Shown here one piece after another: positions 28,194-37,830 of a DNA stretch of 64,000 nt; the stretch's first letter is position 1; each line of letters begins with the position of its first letter. This DNA is from Arthrobacter psychrochitiniphilus (GTDB lineage: Bacteria > Actinomycetota > Actinomycetes > Actinomycetales > Micrococcaceae), in contig NZ_QHLZ01000005.1 in NCBI RefSeq assembly GCF_003185915.1, positions 62,001 through 126,000 of the forward strand, written 5' to 3'. A model generated the notes under the pieces. The model was not told the DNA's origin, did not search any database, and saw only the letters and a list, made by a program, of their open reading frames with translations. The position numbers and the translations under genes were made by a program.

Positions 28194-29679
28194 AATTACT
28201 GCAGCCCAAATCGCCGAGCTCACCCAGGGCGTCCTGACCCAGGGCGCCGACCCTGACGCACGCATTGACATAGCCGCCATTGTTACCGACTCCCGTGATG
28301 CCGTGGCGGGCAGCATGTATGTTGCCAAGGCCGGAGAGAGCGCCGATGGCCACCACTTCCTCGGCGCAGCTTTTGCTGCCGGCGCGGTCCTTGCCCTGGC
28401 TGAGCGGGAAGTGCAAGACGATTCCGGAACCGTGTTCCCTGCTGTTATTGTCGCCGACGCCGTGCTCGCCATGGGTGCCCTGGCGGCACATGTGGTAGGC
28501 CTGATTCGCAGCCACTCACCACTGACGGTCATTGGTATCACCGGCTCGGCGGGTAAAACCACCACCAAGGACCTGCTCCAGGGCATTTTGTCACCGCTGG
28601 GAGCCACCGTGGCCCCTGAGGGATCCTACAACGGTGAGGTAGGGGTTCCTCTGACGGTCTTCCGGGCCGTGGCCGAGACCCGCTTTCTAATCATTGAAAT
28701 GGGTGCCACCAAGATGGGCCACATCAAGTATCTCGGCGCCATGGTGCGCCCAGACTTGGGCGTGGTCTTGGGTGTGGGCAGCGCGCACGCCGGCGAGTTC
28801 GGCTCCATCGATAACATCGCCCAAGCCAAGGGCGAACTCGTTGAAGCACTGGCGCCCTCAGGTCGTGCTTTGCTGAACTACGACGACGGCCGGGTCCGGG
28901 CCATGGCCTCCCGTTCGGTGGCGCCCGTGAGCTTCTTCAGCAGTGCGGATGCAAACAGCACTGCCGAGATGGTCCAGGCCCGCAATGTGCACACCAACGC
29001 GCAGGGCCAGCCGGAATTTGAGTTGAGCTTTCCTGGCCACCCAGAGCCACTGCACGTTTCGAGTAAGTTGTTGGGTCTGCACCATGTGAGCAACTTACTT
29101 GCCGCGGCAGCCGCAGCTTTTGCCGTGGGGGCAGCACCAAAAGATATTGTTGGCTCGCTCAATGAGCAGCGTGCGGCCAGCCGGTACCGGATGGAACGTA
29201 CAGATCGCAGCGACGGTGTGACAGTGATCAACGATGCCTACAATGCGAACCCTGAATCCATGCGGGCAGCCCTGCGTACCCTTGCGGAGCTGGGCGGCAG
29301 CGGGGCCCGGCGCACCTGGGCCGTGCTGGGCGAGATGCTGGAACTAGGCGATGCTTCGGTCCTGGAACACGATGCTGTGGGCCGTGTTGCCGTGCGGCTG
29401 AATATTTCTCGCCTTTTGGTGGTGGGGCAAGGTGCGCGGGCCATGCACGTTGGTGCCGTCATGGAAGGATCGTGGGGCAATGAATCCATGTTTTTCCCTG
29501 ACGCAGCAGCCGCGGCAGCCGTCCTGGAAGCCGAGCTGGCGCCAGGAGACGTTGTTTTATTCAAGTCTTCCAATGGCGCCGGACTGCGGTTTCTGGGTGA
29601 TCGGATAGCATTACCCACGGGGAACAGCCCCACATCAACGAGTGAGACTACTTCAGGCGAAAGGACTGCCCAGCCATGA
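28186..29679 (+). CDS. murF: UDP-MurNAc-tripeptide--D-alanyl-D-alanine ligase
   Basis: MurF adds D-Ala-D-Ala to complete the UDP-MurNAc-pentapeptide in the cytoplasm. The 497-residue protein has the ATP-binding loop GITGSAGKTTTKD, the motif NDAYNANPESMRAAL and VLGEMLELGD, all characteristic. The ATG lies inside the end of murE (8-nt overlap) and the stop overlaps the mraY start in an ATGA, so translation should be coupled on both sides. The C-terminal tail after about residue 480 is Ser/Thr-rich and not conserved. Confidence 0.96.
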   Translation: MIEITAAQIAELTQGVLTQGADPDARIDIAAIVTDSRDAVAGSMYVAKAGESADGHHFLGAAFAAGAVLALAEREVQDDSGTVFPAVIVADAVLAMGALAAHVVGLIRSHSPLTVIGITGSAGKTTTKDLLQGILSPLGATVAPEGSYNGEVGVPLTVFRAVAETRFLIIEMGATKMGHIKYLGAMVRPDLGVVLGVGSAHAGEFGSIDNIAQAKGELVEALAPSGRALLNYDDGRVRAMASRSVAPVSFFSSADANSTAEMVQARNVHTNAQGQPEFELSFPGHPEPLHVSSKLLGLHHVSNLLAAAAAAFAVGAAPKDIVGSLNEQRAASRYRMERTDRSDGVTVINDAYNANPESMRAALRTLAELGGSGARRTWAVLGEMLELGDASVLEHDAVGRVAVRLNISRLLVVGQGARAMHVGAVMEGSWGNESMFFPDAAAAAAVLEAELAPGDVVLFKSSNGAGLRFLGDRIALPTGNSPTSTSETTSGERTAQP

Positions 29680-30788
29680 TTGCACTGCTCATCGGAGCTG
29701 GCTTGGCTCTTGCCTTTGCCATGATCGGCACCCCCCTGTTCATACGATTCCTGGTCAAACAGGGCTACGGACAGATCATCCGGGAAGACGGGCCCACCAG
29801 CCACCAGATCAAACGTGGAACTCCCACCATGGGCGGTACCGTTGTCATCGGTTCGGTTGTCGCCTCCTACTTCATCACCCACTTGATCGTGTGGCTGATC
29901 AACCCAAACTTGCCCGGACCGAGCGCCTCCGGCCTGCTCATGATCTACCTTATGGTGGGCATGGGCGTGGTGGGTTTTCTCGATGACTTCCTGAAAATCA
30001 CCAAGCAGCACAACACCGGGCTGAACCCCGCCGGCAAACTCATTGGCCAAGCTGTTGTAGGCATTTCGTTCGCAATCATGGCGCTGGGGTTTCCGGATAG
30101 CGAAGGCCTCACCCCGGCCAGCACCTTCATTTCTTTTGCCCGTGACATCCCCTCATTGAACCTGGCCTTTGCCGGGGCAGGATTGGGCGTGGTGCTGTTT
30201 GTGATCTGGTCCAACTTGATCATCACGGCAGCCACGAACGGCGTAAACCTGACGGACGGCCTGGATGGGCTGGCAACGGGTGCGGCGATTCTGGTGTTCG
30301 GTGCTTACACCCTCATGGGTATGTGGCAGAGCAGCCAGGGCTGCGGTTCCCGTAAGGTGCCCTCCGAAACAGTCTGCTACCAAGTCCGTGACCCACTGGA
30401 CCTGTCATTGATTGCCGCCATCATGTTTGCGGCTCTGATCGGCTTCCTCTGGTGGAACACTTCCCCGGCGAAGATCTTCATGGGTGACACGGGTTCGCTC
30501 GCCATTGGTGGCGCCATCGCCGGGTTCGCCATCCTCTCCCGCACCGAGTTGCTCCTGCCCATCATTGGTGGACTGTTCGTGCTTATCTCCTGTTCCGTCA
30601 TTATCCAGGTGGGCTTCTTCAAGCTATCCAAGGGCAAACGCGTCTTCCTCATGGCACCGCTGCAACATCACTTCGAGCTCAAGGGCTGGCGTGAGGTGAC
30701 AGTTGTTGTGCGGTTCTGGATTCTGGCAGGACTGATGGTAGCTGTAGGACTGGGAGCTTTTTATGCTGAATGGATTGTTCGACTGTGA
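29676..30788 (+). CDS. mraY: Phospho-N-acetylmuramoyl-pentapeptide-transferase
   Basis: MraY transfers phospho-MurNAc-pentapeptide to undecaprenyl phosphate, giving lipid I, the first membrane step of wall synthesis. The 370-residue protein is very hydrophobic with about ten transmembrane segments. Family motifs are KRGTPTMGG, FLDDFLK, TDGLDGLATG, FMGDTGS and MAPLQHHFELKGW. It overlaps murF by 4 nt and murD by 4 nt (GTGA). Length and motifs are normal. Confidence 0.97.
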   Translation: MIALLIGAGLALAFAMIGTPLFIRFLVKQGYGQIIREDGPTSHQIKRGTPTMGGTVVIGSVVASYFITHLIVWLINPNLPGPSASGLLMIYLMVGMGVVGFLDDFLKITKQHNTGLNPAGKLIGQAVVGISFAIMALGFPDSEGLTPASTFISFARDIPSLNLAFAGAGLGVVLFVIWSNLIITAATNGVNLTDGLDGLATGAAILVFGAYTLMGMWQSSQGCGSRKVPSETVCYQVRDPLDLSLIAAIMFAALIGFLWWNTSPAKIFMGDTGSLAIGGAIAGFAILSRTELLLPIIGGLFVLISCSVIIQVGFFKLSKGKRVFLMAPLQHHFELKGWREVTVVVRFWILAGLMVAVGLGAFYAEWIVRL

Positions 30789-32341
30789 GCGAACTGCAAA
30801 ACCAATCTGAATCGCTGAACCGATTCGAATCACTGACCAGTTGGGACGCCGATTGGTCCGGCCTGCGCGTGGTTGTCACGGGCATCAGCAAAACAGGCTT
30901 TTCCGTGGCAGATACCCTCGCCGAACTCGGAGCCCACGTGGTGGTGGTGGCCGCCTCAGATGATGAAGAGGCCGTGGCCAACGCGGACACTCTCAAGATT
31001 GTGGGCGTTGCCGAGGTGATTCTCGGTGAAGCCTCCTCCATAGTGTTGCCACTGGTCAAGGGCGAACAGGCCGAGCTCGTTGTAACGAGCCCCGGCTACA
31101 AGCCTACGCACCCCTTGCTCGCCGCTGCTGCGGCGGAGGGGATCCCCATTTGGGGAGATGTGGAACTGGCGTGGCGTGTGCGGGAGAAGGCTGGGCGAAA
31201 GACTGCCCGCTGGATCACCATCACCGGCACCAACGGAAAAACCACCACCACCACCATGGTGGAATCAATGCTCCAGGCTGCTGGCCTGCGCGCCATAGCC
31301 GCAGGAAACATTGGCACACCCATCCTTGATGCCGTCCGTGATCTTGAGGGTTGGGATTTTTTGGCAGTGGAGCTCTCCTCCTTCCAATTGCACTGGACAC
31401 AATCGCTGGCTCCAACCGCCAGCGTTTGCCTGAATCTTGCCGAGGACCATGTTGACTGGCATGGCAGTTTCGCAGCCTATGCAGCCGAGAAGGCAAAGAT
31501 CTACGCCAATACCGAGATCGCTTGCATCTACAACGCCGAGCAGATCGAGACCGAGCGGATGGTTCAGGAAGCTGATGTGCAAGAGGGCTGCCGGGCAGTG
31601 GGCTTTACTACCGGTATCCCGTCGATCGGCATGGTCGGGGTGGTAGAAGGCCTGCTCGTGGACAGGGCCTTCATTGCAGAACGCAAGGACTCCGCCGCTG
31701 AACTGGCCAAGGCCAGCGACATTGGTGATTTAGTTCCGCGCCACCTTATGGCCAACGCTGCTGCCGCTGCCGCACTGGTGCGGGCCTGCGGACTCACTCC
31801 CCAGGATGTGCGCAAGGGGCTGATCAACTACCACAATGGGGACCATCGCATCCAATCCGTGGCCATGTCGGAAGGCGTCCTGTGGGTCAATGATTCCAAG
31901 GCCACCAATCCGCATGCTGCCTCCGCTTCGCTGGCTGCCTTCAAACCAGTCATCTGGATTGCCGGCGGCCTCTCCAAAGGGGTCGACTATGACGACTTGG
32001 TGCGCAACCACGCGGCGCGGCTCAAGGCAGTGGTGCTGATTGGCACTGACAGTTCGGCGCTGGCAGCGTCACTTGCCAAATATGCGCCAGATGTTGCGGT
32101 TATTGCCACCCAGGCACCCGGCGGGCGCCGTTCCAGCGGATCCGCTCTTCCGGGAGACGCCGTCATGTCGGAGGCTGTAGCCGTTGCCGCCTCGCTGGCC
32201 AGTGAGGGAGACACGGTCCTCATGGCGCCGGCGTCGGCCTCCATGGATCAATTCACCTCTTACGCCCACCGCGGCAACGCCTTCATTGGCTCTGTGCGGG
32301 AATTGCTGGAATCGCGGGCAAGCGCCAACAAGGAGTCATAG
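30785..32341 (+). CDS. murD: UDP-N-acetylmuramoyl-L-alanine--D-glutamate ligase
   Basis: MurD adds D-glutamate to UDP-MurNAc-L-Ala. The 518-residue protein starts with an NAD-like fold segment (LRVVVTGISKTGFSVADTL), then the ATP loop TITGTNGKTTTTTMVESML, and later NDSKATNPHAASASL and ASASMDQFTSYAHRG. I chose GTG 30785, whose last bases overlap the mraY stop as GTGA; an in-frame TTG five codons earlier is possible. The stop shares one base with the ftsW start. It is somewhat longer than Gram-negative MurD because of an N-terminal extension. Confidence 0.95.
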   Translation: MSELQNQSESLNRFESLTSWDADWSGLRVVVTGISKTGFSVADTLAELGAHVVVVAASDDEEAVANADTLKIVGVAEVILGEASSIVLPLVKGEQAELVVTSPGYKPTHPLLAAAAAEGIPIWGDVELAWRVREKAGRKTARWITITGTNGKTTTTTMVESMLQAAGLRAIAAGNIGTPILDAVRDLEGWDFLAVELSSFQLHWTQSLAPTASVCLNLAEDHVDWHGSFAAYAAEKAKIYANTEIACIYNAEQIETERMVQEADVQEGCRAVGFTTGIPSIGMVGVVEGLLVDRAFIAERKDSAAELAKASDIGDLVPRHLMANAAAAAALVRACGLTPQDVRKGLINYHNGDHRIQSVAMSEGVLWVNDSKATNPHAASASLAAFKPVIWIAGGLSKGVDYDDLVRNHAARLKAVVLIGTDSSALAASLAKYAPDVAVIATQAPGGRRSSGSALPGDAVMSEAVAVAASLASEGDTVLMAPASASMDQFTSYAHRGNAFIGSVRELLESRASANKES

Positions 32342-33681
32342 TGGCCAAAACGCCCGCACAGCCACGCAGTTCCGCCAAAAGCATGCCCGCCATGGCCATT
32401 GACGGTGCGGTGTCCGCACAGGACGCGGCCAAAGTTTCCGTGGCGGAAAAAGGGAGTCCAGCCAGAGGTAAAGCATCGCTTGGGTCCGCAGTAAAAAGCG
32501 GTGCCGGAGCAAAGGGCGGCGGGCCTGTTCGCAAGCCCCTGGCTCGCTACCGTAACTGGTTCAATAGCAAAGTGGGTAAGCCCACCGCCAGCTACTACTG
32601 GATCATCGGTACCGCCATCGCGTTGACCATGATTGGGCGCATGACGGTACTCTCGGCGTCGACAGCAGAAACCATCTCCAAGGGACAGGACCCTTACGAT
32701 CTCTTCATTAAGGAATCGGGCTTTGCTGTGGTGGGCCTGGTCCTGATGTTCTTGTTGTCCTGTGTGCCGAGGAACAGGTGGAAAAAGTTTGCCCCTTTCC
32801 TCCTCGGCTTGGCAGTGCTGTTGCTCATCTTAGTTTTCACACCCTTGGGTGTGAACGTACAGGGCAACCTGAACTGGCTCAGCATTGCCGGCTTGCAGTT
32901 CCAGCCGTCGGAAGCAGCAAAGCTGGCGCTGGCAATCTGGATGGGAGCCGTGTTGGCGGCCAAGGGACGTCTCTTGCGCAAGCTGGTGCATGTGCTGGTG
33001 CCCGCGGCTATTGGGGCTGGCGCGATCATCTTGCTGATCCTCTTGGGTCATGACCTGGGAACCGCCGTGATCGTGGGGATGATGGTGATTGCCGGACTGT
33101 GGTTTGCTGGCGTACCCAAGAGATTCCTTGCCCTGGCGATGGGTGCCGCAGCCATTGTTGTTGTGATCTCAAACCTCACCAGTGATAACCGAACCGGACG
33201 GTTTGCCAGCTGGTTGGGCGACTGCAGCGCCCCAGGTGCTTGCGACCAATACCTCAACGGCGCCTACGCCTTAGCCTCTGGTGGCTGGTTTGGTGTTGGG
33301 CTGGGTCAGAGCCGGCAAAAGTGGAATTGGATTCCCGAAGCGCACAACGACTTTATCTTCGCCATCATTGGAGAGGAGTTTGGCTTACTGGGCAGCATTC
33401 TCATTGTGGGCCTCTATGCTGTCCTGGCATTTTCTATTTTCCGAGTCATTAACTCACGTAACGATCCCTTCTCACGAATAGTCTGCGGCATGATTTTGAC
33501 GTGGATTATTGGCCAAGCGATCGTCAACATTGGCGTTGTGGTGGGCCTGCTGCCCGTGTTTGGTGTGCCGTTGCCGTTGATTTCTTATGGTGGCACGGCG
33601 CTGATCATGGTCCTGGCAGGCGTGGGCGTGGTCCTGTCCTTTTCCCGCACTGAGCCAGAAAGCAGTTTGAAGACTTCATGA
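32341..33681 (+). CDS. ftsW: Septal SEDS glycosyltransferase FtsW
   Basis: FtsW is the SEDS-family polymerase that builds glycan strands from lipid II at the septum together with FtsI. The 446-residue protein has an 80-residue Ala/Lys-rich cytoplasmic N-terminal extension and then about ten transmembrane helices. Typical motifs are [33 protein letters not shown] broken here for length into its parts GVGLGQS and [10 protein letters not shown], and [10 protein letters not shown]. The start GTG overlaps the murD stop by one base (TAGTG), and the stop overlaps murG in ATGA. Confidence 0.95.
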   Translation: MAKTPAQPRSSAKSMPAMAIDGAVSAQDAAKVSVAEKGSPARGKASLGSAVKSGAGAKGGGPVRKPLARYRNWFNSKVGKPTASYYWIIGTAIALTMIGRMTVLSASTAETISKGQDPYDLFIKESGFAVVGLVLMFLLSCVPRNRWKKFAPFLLGLAVLLLILVFTPLGVNVQGNLNWLSIAGLQFQPSEAAKLALAIWMGAVLAAKGRLLRKLVHVLVPAAIGAGAIILLILLGHDLGTAVIVGMMVIAGLWFAGVPKRFLALAMGAAAIVVVISNLTSDNRTGRFASWLGDCSAPGACDQYLNGAYALASGGWFGVGLGQSRQKWNWIPEAHNDFIFAIIGEEFGLLGSILIVGLYAVLAFSIFRVINSRNDPFSRIVCGMILTWIIGQAIVNIGVVVGLLPVFGVPLPLISYGGTALIMVLAGVGVVLSFSRTEPESSLKTS

Positions 33682-34787
33682 CAGAGAACCACACCACCGC
33701 ACTCTCAGTGGTCCTTGCCGGGGGAGGCTCGGCCGGCCATGTGAGCCCGTTGTTGGCTATTGCGGCTGCGATCCGGGCGAAGGCTCCGGAAACCGCGATT
33801 CTTGCCGTCGGCACCAAGGAAGGGCTGGAAACCACGCTTGTTCCGGCCGCCGGTTTTGAGCTGACGTTCGTGGAGCGAATTCCGCTGCCACGGAAGCCGT
33901 CCATGGATCTTGTAAAATTGCCCGGACGCATGCTCCGGGCCATCAGAGACGCCAAAACAATCCTCAATGATGCCCAGGCCGATGTTCTGGTAGGTGTGGG
34001 TGGTTATGTCTGTACCCCCATGTATTTGGCTGCCAAGTCGCTGGGTGTCCCGATCGTGATCCATGAGGCCAATACGAAGGCCGGTTTGGCCAACAAGGTG
34101 GGCGCCCGCTACACCACACATGTGGGGACGGCGTTTGCCGAGACCGCCATCCGGCACGCCCACCTGGTGGGCATGCCCATGCGCAAGGAAATTGCCAGCT
34201 TGACCCGTCATGCAGGGCAAGCTGCGGCCACCTCCCGGCTGGGTCTGGCGGTGGGCAAGCCCACACTGATTGTCACGGGGGGCTCACTCGGAGCCCTGCG
34301 CTTGAACCAGGCCATTGCTGCATCCTTGCAGGCGCTGGCCGATGCAGGCATTCAGACATTGCACATCACGGGCAAGGGCAAGACTGTTCTCGGCGATGAC
34401 GGGGCTGCCCTCGCTGCGCCGGGCTACCAACAGGTGGAATACGTGGATTCCATGGAAGATGTCTATGCGGCAGCAGATTTGCTGTTGTGCCGCTCAGGTG
34501 CCGGAACCGTCTCGGAGGTGGCCGCCGTCGGGCTTCCCGCAGTGTTTGTGCCCTTGCCCATAGGAAACGGTGAACAGGCCCGCAACGCGGCCGGGCTCGT
34601 GGCGGCCGGCGCGGCGCTTCTGGTGCCCGACGGGGACGTGGATGCCGCGTGGGTATCTGCGGAATTGATACCGCTGTGCCTTGACGCGCCGCGGCTGGCA
34701 CGCATGGCCGCCAACGCCTCTGAGCTGGGCATCCGTGACGCCGCCGAAAGCATGGCCGCCATGGTGTTCGCCGCGAGTGGGAAGTAA
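33678..34787 (+). CDS. murG: UDP-GlcNAc transferase MurG
   Basis: MurG adds GlcNAc to lipid I on the inner membrane face, forming lipid II. The 369-residue GT28 protein has the N-terminal loop [31 protein letters not shown] and [12 protein letters not shown], and the C-terminal nucleotide-sugar site with [12 protein letters not shown] and [16 protein letters not shown]. It overlaps ftsW by 4 nt and is 6 nt upstream of murC. Full length and normal in every visible motif. Confidence 0.97.
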   Translation: MTENHTTALSVVLAGGGSAGHVSPLLAIAAAIRAKAPETAILAVGTKEGLETTLVPAAGFELTFVERIPLPRKPSMDLVKLPGRMLRAIRDAKTILNDAQADVLVGVGGYVCTPMYLAAKSLGVPIVIHEANTKAGLANKVGARYTTHVGTAFAETAIRHAHLVGMPMRKEIASLTRHAGQAAATSRLGLAVGKPTLIVTGGSLGALRLNQAIAASLQALADAGIQTLHITGKGKTVLGDDGAALAAPGYQQVEYVDSMEDVYAAADLLLCRSGAGTVSEVAAVGLPAVFVPLPIGNGEQARNAAGLVAAGAALLVPDGDVDAAWVSAELIPLCLDAPRLARMAANASELGIRDAAESMAAMVFAASGK

Positions 34788-34793
34788 AGAATC

Positions 34794-36230
34794 ATGAGCG
34801 AAAAGAAAAGTACCCCCATGTATATTCCACCCACACTCGCCGAGCTGGGACGGGTTCACTTCATTGGCATGGGAGGCGCTGGAATGTCGGCGATCGCCCG
34901 GATCATGCTGAGCCAGGGACTACCCGTCAGTGGATCAGACGCCAAAGAATCGCCCGGGCTAGCGGAACTGGCCGCCCTCGGTGCCAGAGTCTATGTGGGC
35001 CAATCCGGCGCCAATGTGGATGAGGCTGACACAGTGGTGGTCTCCTCAGCAATCCGTGAAAGCAACCCTGAACTGTCTGCTGCACGCGCAGCAGGTCTGC
35101 GCATCCTGCACCGCTCCCAGGCACTCGCCGCAGCCATGGCCGAGGATATTGTTGTGGCTGTTGCCGGCACGCACGGGAAAACCACCACCACCTCCATGAT
35201 TACCATCATGCTGCGCGGGGCAGGTGTTGACGCCTCCTTCGCGGTGGGCGGGACAGTGCAGGGCTTGGGCGTCAATGCCGGCCATGGCAGCGCGGGAGTG
35301 TTCGTGGCTGAGGCTGATGAATCGGATGCGTCCTTCTTGAACTACCGGCCGCAGATTGCCGTTGTCACCAACCTCGAAGCGGATCATCTTGACCACTACG
35401 GCACGGCCCAGGCCGTGTTCGCCGCTTTTGACCAGTTCGCCCAACTCCTCCCGGCCGGGGGAGTGCTGGTGGCGTGCGCTGACGACGCCGGATCTGCGGC
35501 CTTGGCTGCCCAGTCCGCTGCCACCGGAACACGCACCATCACCTATGGTTTTGCAGATGATGCCAACGTCAGGCTGCTCCCAGGCCATCACCACGGGCTG
35601 CTCACCACAGCATCCGTGCTCCTGCAAAACCTGGAGGGGTCAGAACGCACCCTCGAGTTGCGCCTGCAAGTCCCTGGTAACCACAACCTCAGCAATGCTG
35701 CTGCGGCTGTGGCCGTGGCGCTTGCCCTCGGCGTAGATGCACAGCGTGCCGTTGAGGCACTTGGCACATTCAGCGGAGCTGCCCGCCGCTTCGAAGCCAA
35801 GGGAGAGGGACGTGGCGTGTGCGTCTTTGATGACTATGCGCACCATCCCACCGAGGTCACTGCGGCGCTGCGCGCTGCCCGAACAGTTGCCGGCGCACAC
35901 AAGGTGCATGTCTTATTCCAGCCGCACCTATTTTCCCGCACTACCGAGTTCGCCACCGAGTTCGCCAAGGCACTTGACCTGGCGGATACCGTGGCTGTTC
36001 TTGACATTTATGCTGCCCGGGAAGATCCCGTCCCCGGAGTCACCAGTGAGCTAATCACGAGGGAGCTGAACAAGCCCTTCGGTTACGCTCCGGATCCTCT
36101 GGCGGCCGTGGCCCGGTTGTGCGCTGGAGCCGTTGCCGGTGACATCATCTTGACGGTAGGTGCCGGAGACGTGACGGAATTTGGCCCTGTGCTGGTGGCG
36201 GCATTGACCTCAGGGGACGTCCATGGCTGA
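34794..36230 (+). CDS. murC: UDP-N-acetylmuramate--L-alanine ligase
   Basis: MurC adds L-alanine to UDP-MurNAc, the first stem-peptide step. The 478-residue protein has the Rossmann loop VHFIGMGGAGMSAIA, the ATP loop AVAGTHGKTTTTSM, EADESDASFLNY and DDYAHHPTEV. The open frame begins at ATG 34794 with a weak AAAGA site 6 nt after murG. It overlaps ftsQ by 8 nt. Gene order murG-murC-ftsQ is the usual actinobacterial one. Confidence 0.97.
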   Translation: MSEKKSTPMYIPPTLAELGRVHFIGMGGAGMSAIARIMLSQGLPVSGSDAKESPGLAELAALGARVYVGQSGANVDEADTVVVSSAIRESNPELSAARAAGLRILHRSQALAAAMAEDIVVAVAGTHGKTTTTSMITIMLRGAGVDASFAVGGTVQGLGVNAGHGSAGVFVAEADESDASFLNYRPQIAVVTNLEADHLDHYGTAQAVFAAFDQFAQLLPAGGVLVACADDAGSAALAAQSAATGTRTITYGFADDANVRLLPGHHHGLLTTASVLLQNLEGSERTLELRLQVPGNHNLSNAAAAVAVALALGVDAQRAVEALGTFSGAARRFEAKGEGRGVCVFDDYAHHPTEVTAALRAARTVAGAHKVHVLFQPHLFSRTTEFATEFAKALDLADTVAVLDIYAAREDPVPGVTSELITRELNKPFGYAPDPLAAVARLCAGAVAGDIILTVGAGDVTEFGPVLVAALTSGDVHG

Positions 36231-37521
36231 GCCGCGCAAACCGCGGGTTATCCGCACCCGCACCCCAGCCTCACCTCCTGCCTCACCGCCTGCCTCACCG
36301 CCTGCAGGCAAGCAGAGGGAGAGCCTTTCCAACAGCATGGAAGTTCCTGTGGGCACAAGTGATTCCGCTGCCACGGCAAAATCCGCCGGCAGCCTAGAGT
36401 CCGCTGGCACGGCAAATTCCGCTGGCACGGTACATTCCGCTGGCACGGTACGGGGCACGAGCGAGAAGGTGGCCATGGTTCCGGTGCCCAGTGAGAAAGC
36501 CAAGCCGTTCATGTGGGTGCCGCGTCTGAAAGCCAGCCTCAAACCTGCTTCAAAGACTCCGGACGCCAAGGTGGCGGGTGCAAAGATTCCGGCGGCGCCG
36601 GAATCACGTTCGGGAAAGGAGCCGGCGGGGAAGGGCTCGGCACTGCCCGAAGCGAGCAAGCCTGTTTCCAGTGAGCCTGTTTCTAAGAGGGTGGGTTCTG
36701 ATAAGTCAGTTTCAAGTAAGGCTGCGGCGAAACACCCCACTGCGCTTGCTAGTGCCGGCTCTGAAGATGATGGCGTGGCGCAGGTGCTGGCGTTTCCGAT
36801 GCCTGAACATAAGCGACGGCGTCGGACTTTCCTGATTTCTGCTGCGGGCGTGGTGGCTGTCCTTGCCCTCGTGATGGGTATCGCCTTGTACTCGCCGGTC
36901 TTGGGTGTGAAAACCGTTGTCTTTGACGGCAACAAGTTAGTTAGCGAACACACGTTGCAACTGGCCCTGCTGCCCGTCATGTCCCGGCCGTTGCCACAAG
37001 TCACGGAAGCTGATGTTCAGGCGCTGCTAGAACCAGTGGTTCAGGTCAAGAGCTCAAGGATTGAGGCCAGGCCACCCTCCACGCTTGTGGTCCATGTGGT
37101 GGAGCGCGTACCTGTGGCGCTGCTAAAGAACGGCAAATCGTTTTCTCTGGTGGACCAGGACGGTGTTGAGCTGGGCACAACCATGGACTCTACAACTGCG
37201 GCGCTGCCCCTGATCGATGGCGGGAAGGCAGTCATTGGCAAAGCTACTTTCGCGGCCATGACGGCTGTTTTGGCGACCTTGCCCAAATCCATTCTGACTC
37301 AGCTTGCCAATGCCACAGCCAAGTCTCCGGAGGCCGTGGAATTGCGGCTCACTGATGGGCGAAGCGTCATCTGGGGTAACGCCAATGACATGGACCTGAA
37401 GGCGCAGGTGTTGGAGGCGTTGCTGAACGCTCCGCCACCCACGGCCCAGGAGGGCAAGCCATTACCGGTGCCTGCGCAGGTATTTGACGTCAGTGCCCCA
37501 CGTCACCCGGTGACCAGGTGA
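36223..37521 (+). CDS. ftsQ: Cell division protein FtsQ with a long repetitive cytoplasmic extension
   Basis: FtsQ is a bitopic scaffold of the divisome. The 432-residue protein is unusually long because of a cytoplasmic N-terminal region of about 200 residues made of low-complexity sequence: ASPP repeats, then five SAG-type hexapeptides, then Lys/Ser/Ala-rich stretches. One transmembrane helix follows RRRTFLISAAGVVAVLALV (about 195-225), then a POTRA domain beginning VLGVKTVVFDGNKLVSEHTL and a beta domain. The start overlaps murC by 8 nt. The membrane and POTRA parts are well supported; the extension is lineage specific. Confidence 0.93.
   Translation: MAEPRKPRVIRTRTPASPPASPPASPPAGKQRESLSNSMEVPVGTSDSAATAKSAGSLESAGTANSAGTVHSAGTVRGTSEKVAMVPVPSEKAKPFMWVPRLKASLKPASKTPDAKVAGAKIPAAPESRSGKEPAGKGSALPEASKPVSSEPVSKRVGSDKSVSSKAAAKHPTALASAGSEDDGVAQVLAFPMPEHKRRRRTFLISAAGVVAVLALVMGIALYSPVLGVKTVVFDGNKLVSEHTLQLALLPVMSRPLPQVTEADVQALLEPVVQVKSSRIEARPPSTLVVHVVERVPVALLKNGKSFSLVDQDGVELGTTMDSTTAALPLIDGGKAVIGKATFAAMTAVLATLPKSILTQLANATAKSPEAVELRLTDGRSVIWGNANDMDLKAQVLEALLNAPPPTAQEGKPLPVPAQVFDVSAPRHPVTR
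36268..36303. repeat. 12-bp tandem repeat in ftsQ
   Basis: Three near-identical 12-bp units (GCCTCACCGCCT type) encode the repeated SPPA segment at the FtsQ N-terminus. Confidence 0.85.
36364..36453. repeat. 18-bp tandem repeat in ftsQ, five units
   Basis: Five consecutive 18-bp units of the form TCCGCTGGCACGGCAAAT encode hexapeptides SAATAK, SAGSLE, SAGTAN, SAGTVH and SAGTVR. The last three are the most alike, suggesting recent expansion at the 3' side. Confidence 0.85.
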
Positions 37522-37830
37522 GGGCAGGACAGAGGCGCCTTGTTCTGTGAGAACATTCTTAAAGAAGGATTTTTGACGTTTTTTTTGCGGATTCGGGCGA
37601 CACGCGGCGGCGGTAATTGCATGCGGCGCAGATGCACCATAGCGTCACTGACAAGAGTTAGTTGACATAACTATAACCTTCAACTTGAAGGTTAAGCTAC
37701 CAAGGGTTCAGGCATTGCTTCAAGGTTGCTCCCAGGATTGATGCTGGCAGCTGGCAGGCACTTTGGATTCTCGGTAGCAAAGCAAGCTTTTTTGATCTTC
37801 GAAGCAACATACGAACAAGGGACACGTAAC
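37522..37830 (+). promoter_or_regulatory. ftsZ promoter and leader region
   Basis: This 309-nt gap separates ftsQ from ftsZ. A T8 run near 37576-37586 after an imperfect TTCTTAAAGAA dyad may terminate some ftsQ readthrough. A plausible promoter is CTGACA (37648-37653), 18 nt, TATAAC (37672-37677). TTGACA at 37662-37667 could be an alternative -35. GACAC words, the core of WhiA sites in other actinobacteria, occur near 37599 and 37820. The leader to the GTG start is about 150 nt. Confidence 0.55.
37674..37694. promoter_or_regulatory. 21-bp palindrome over the proposed ftsZ -10 region
   Basis: TAACCTTCAA and TTGAAGGTTA are exact reverse complements around a single C. The element overlaps the end of the TATAAC box, as expected for a repressor site or, in RNA, for a very early hairpin. 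Confidence 0.6.
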
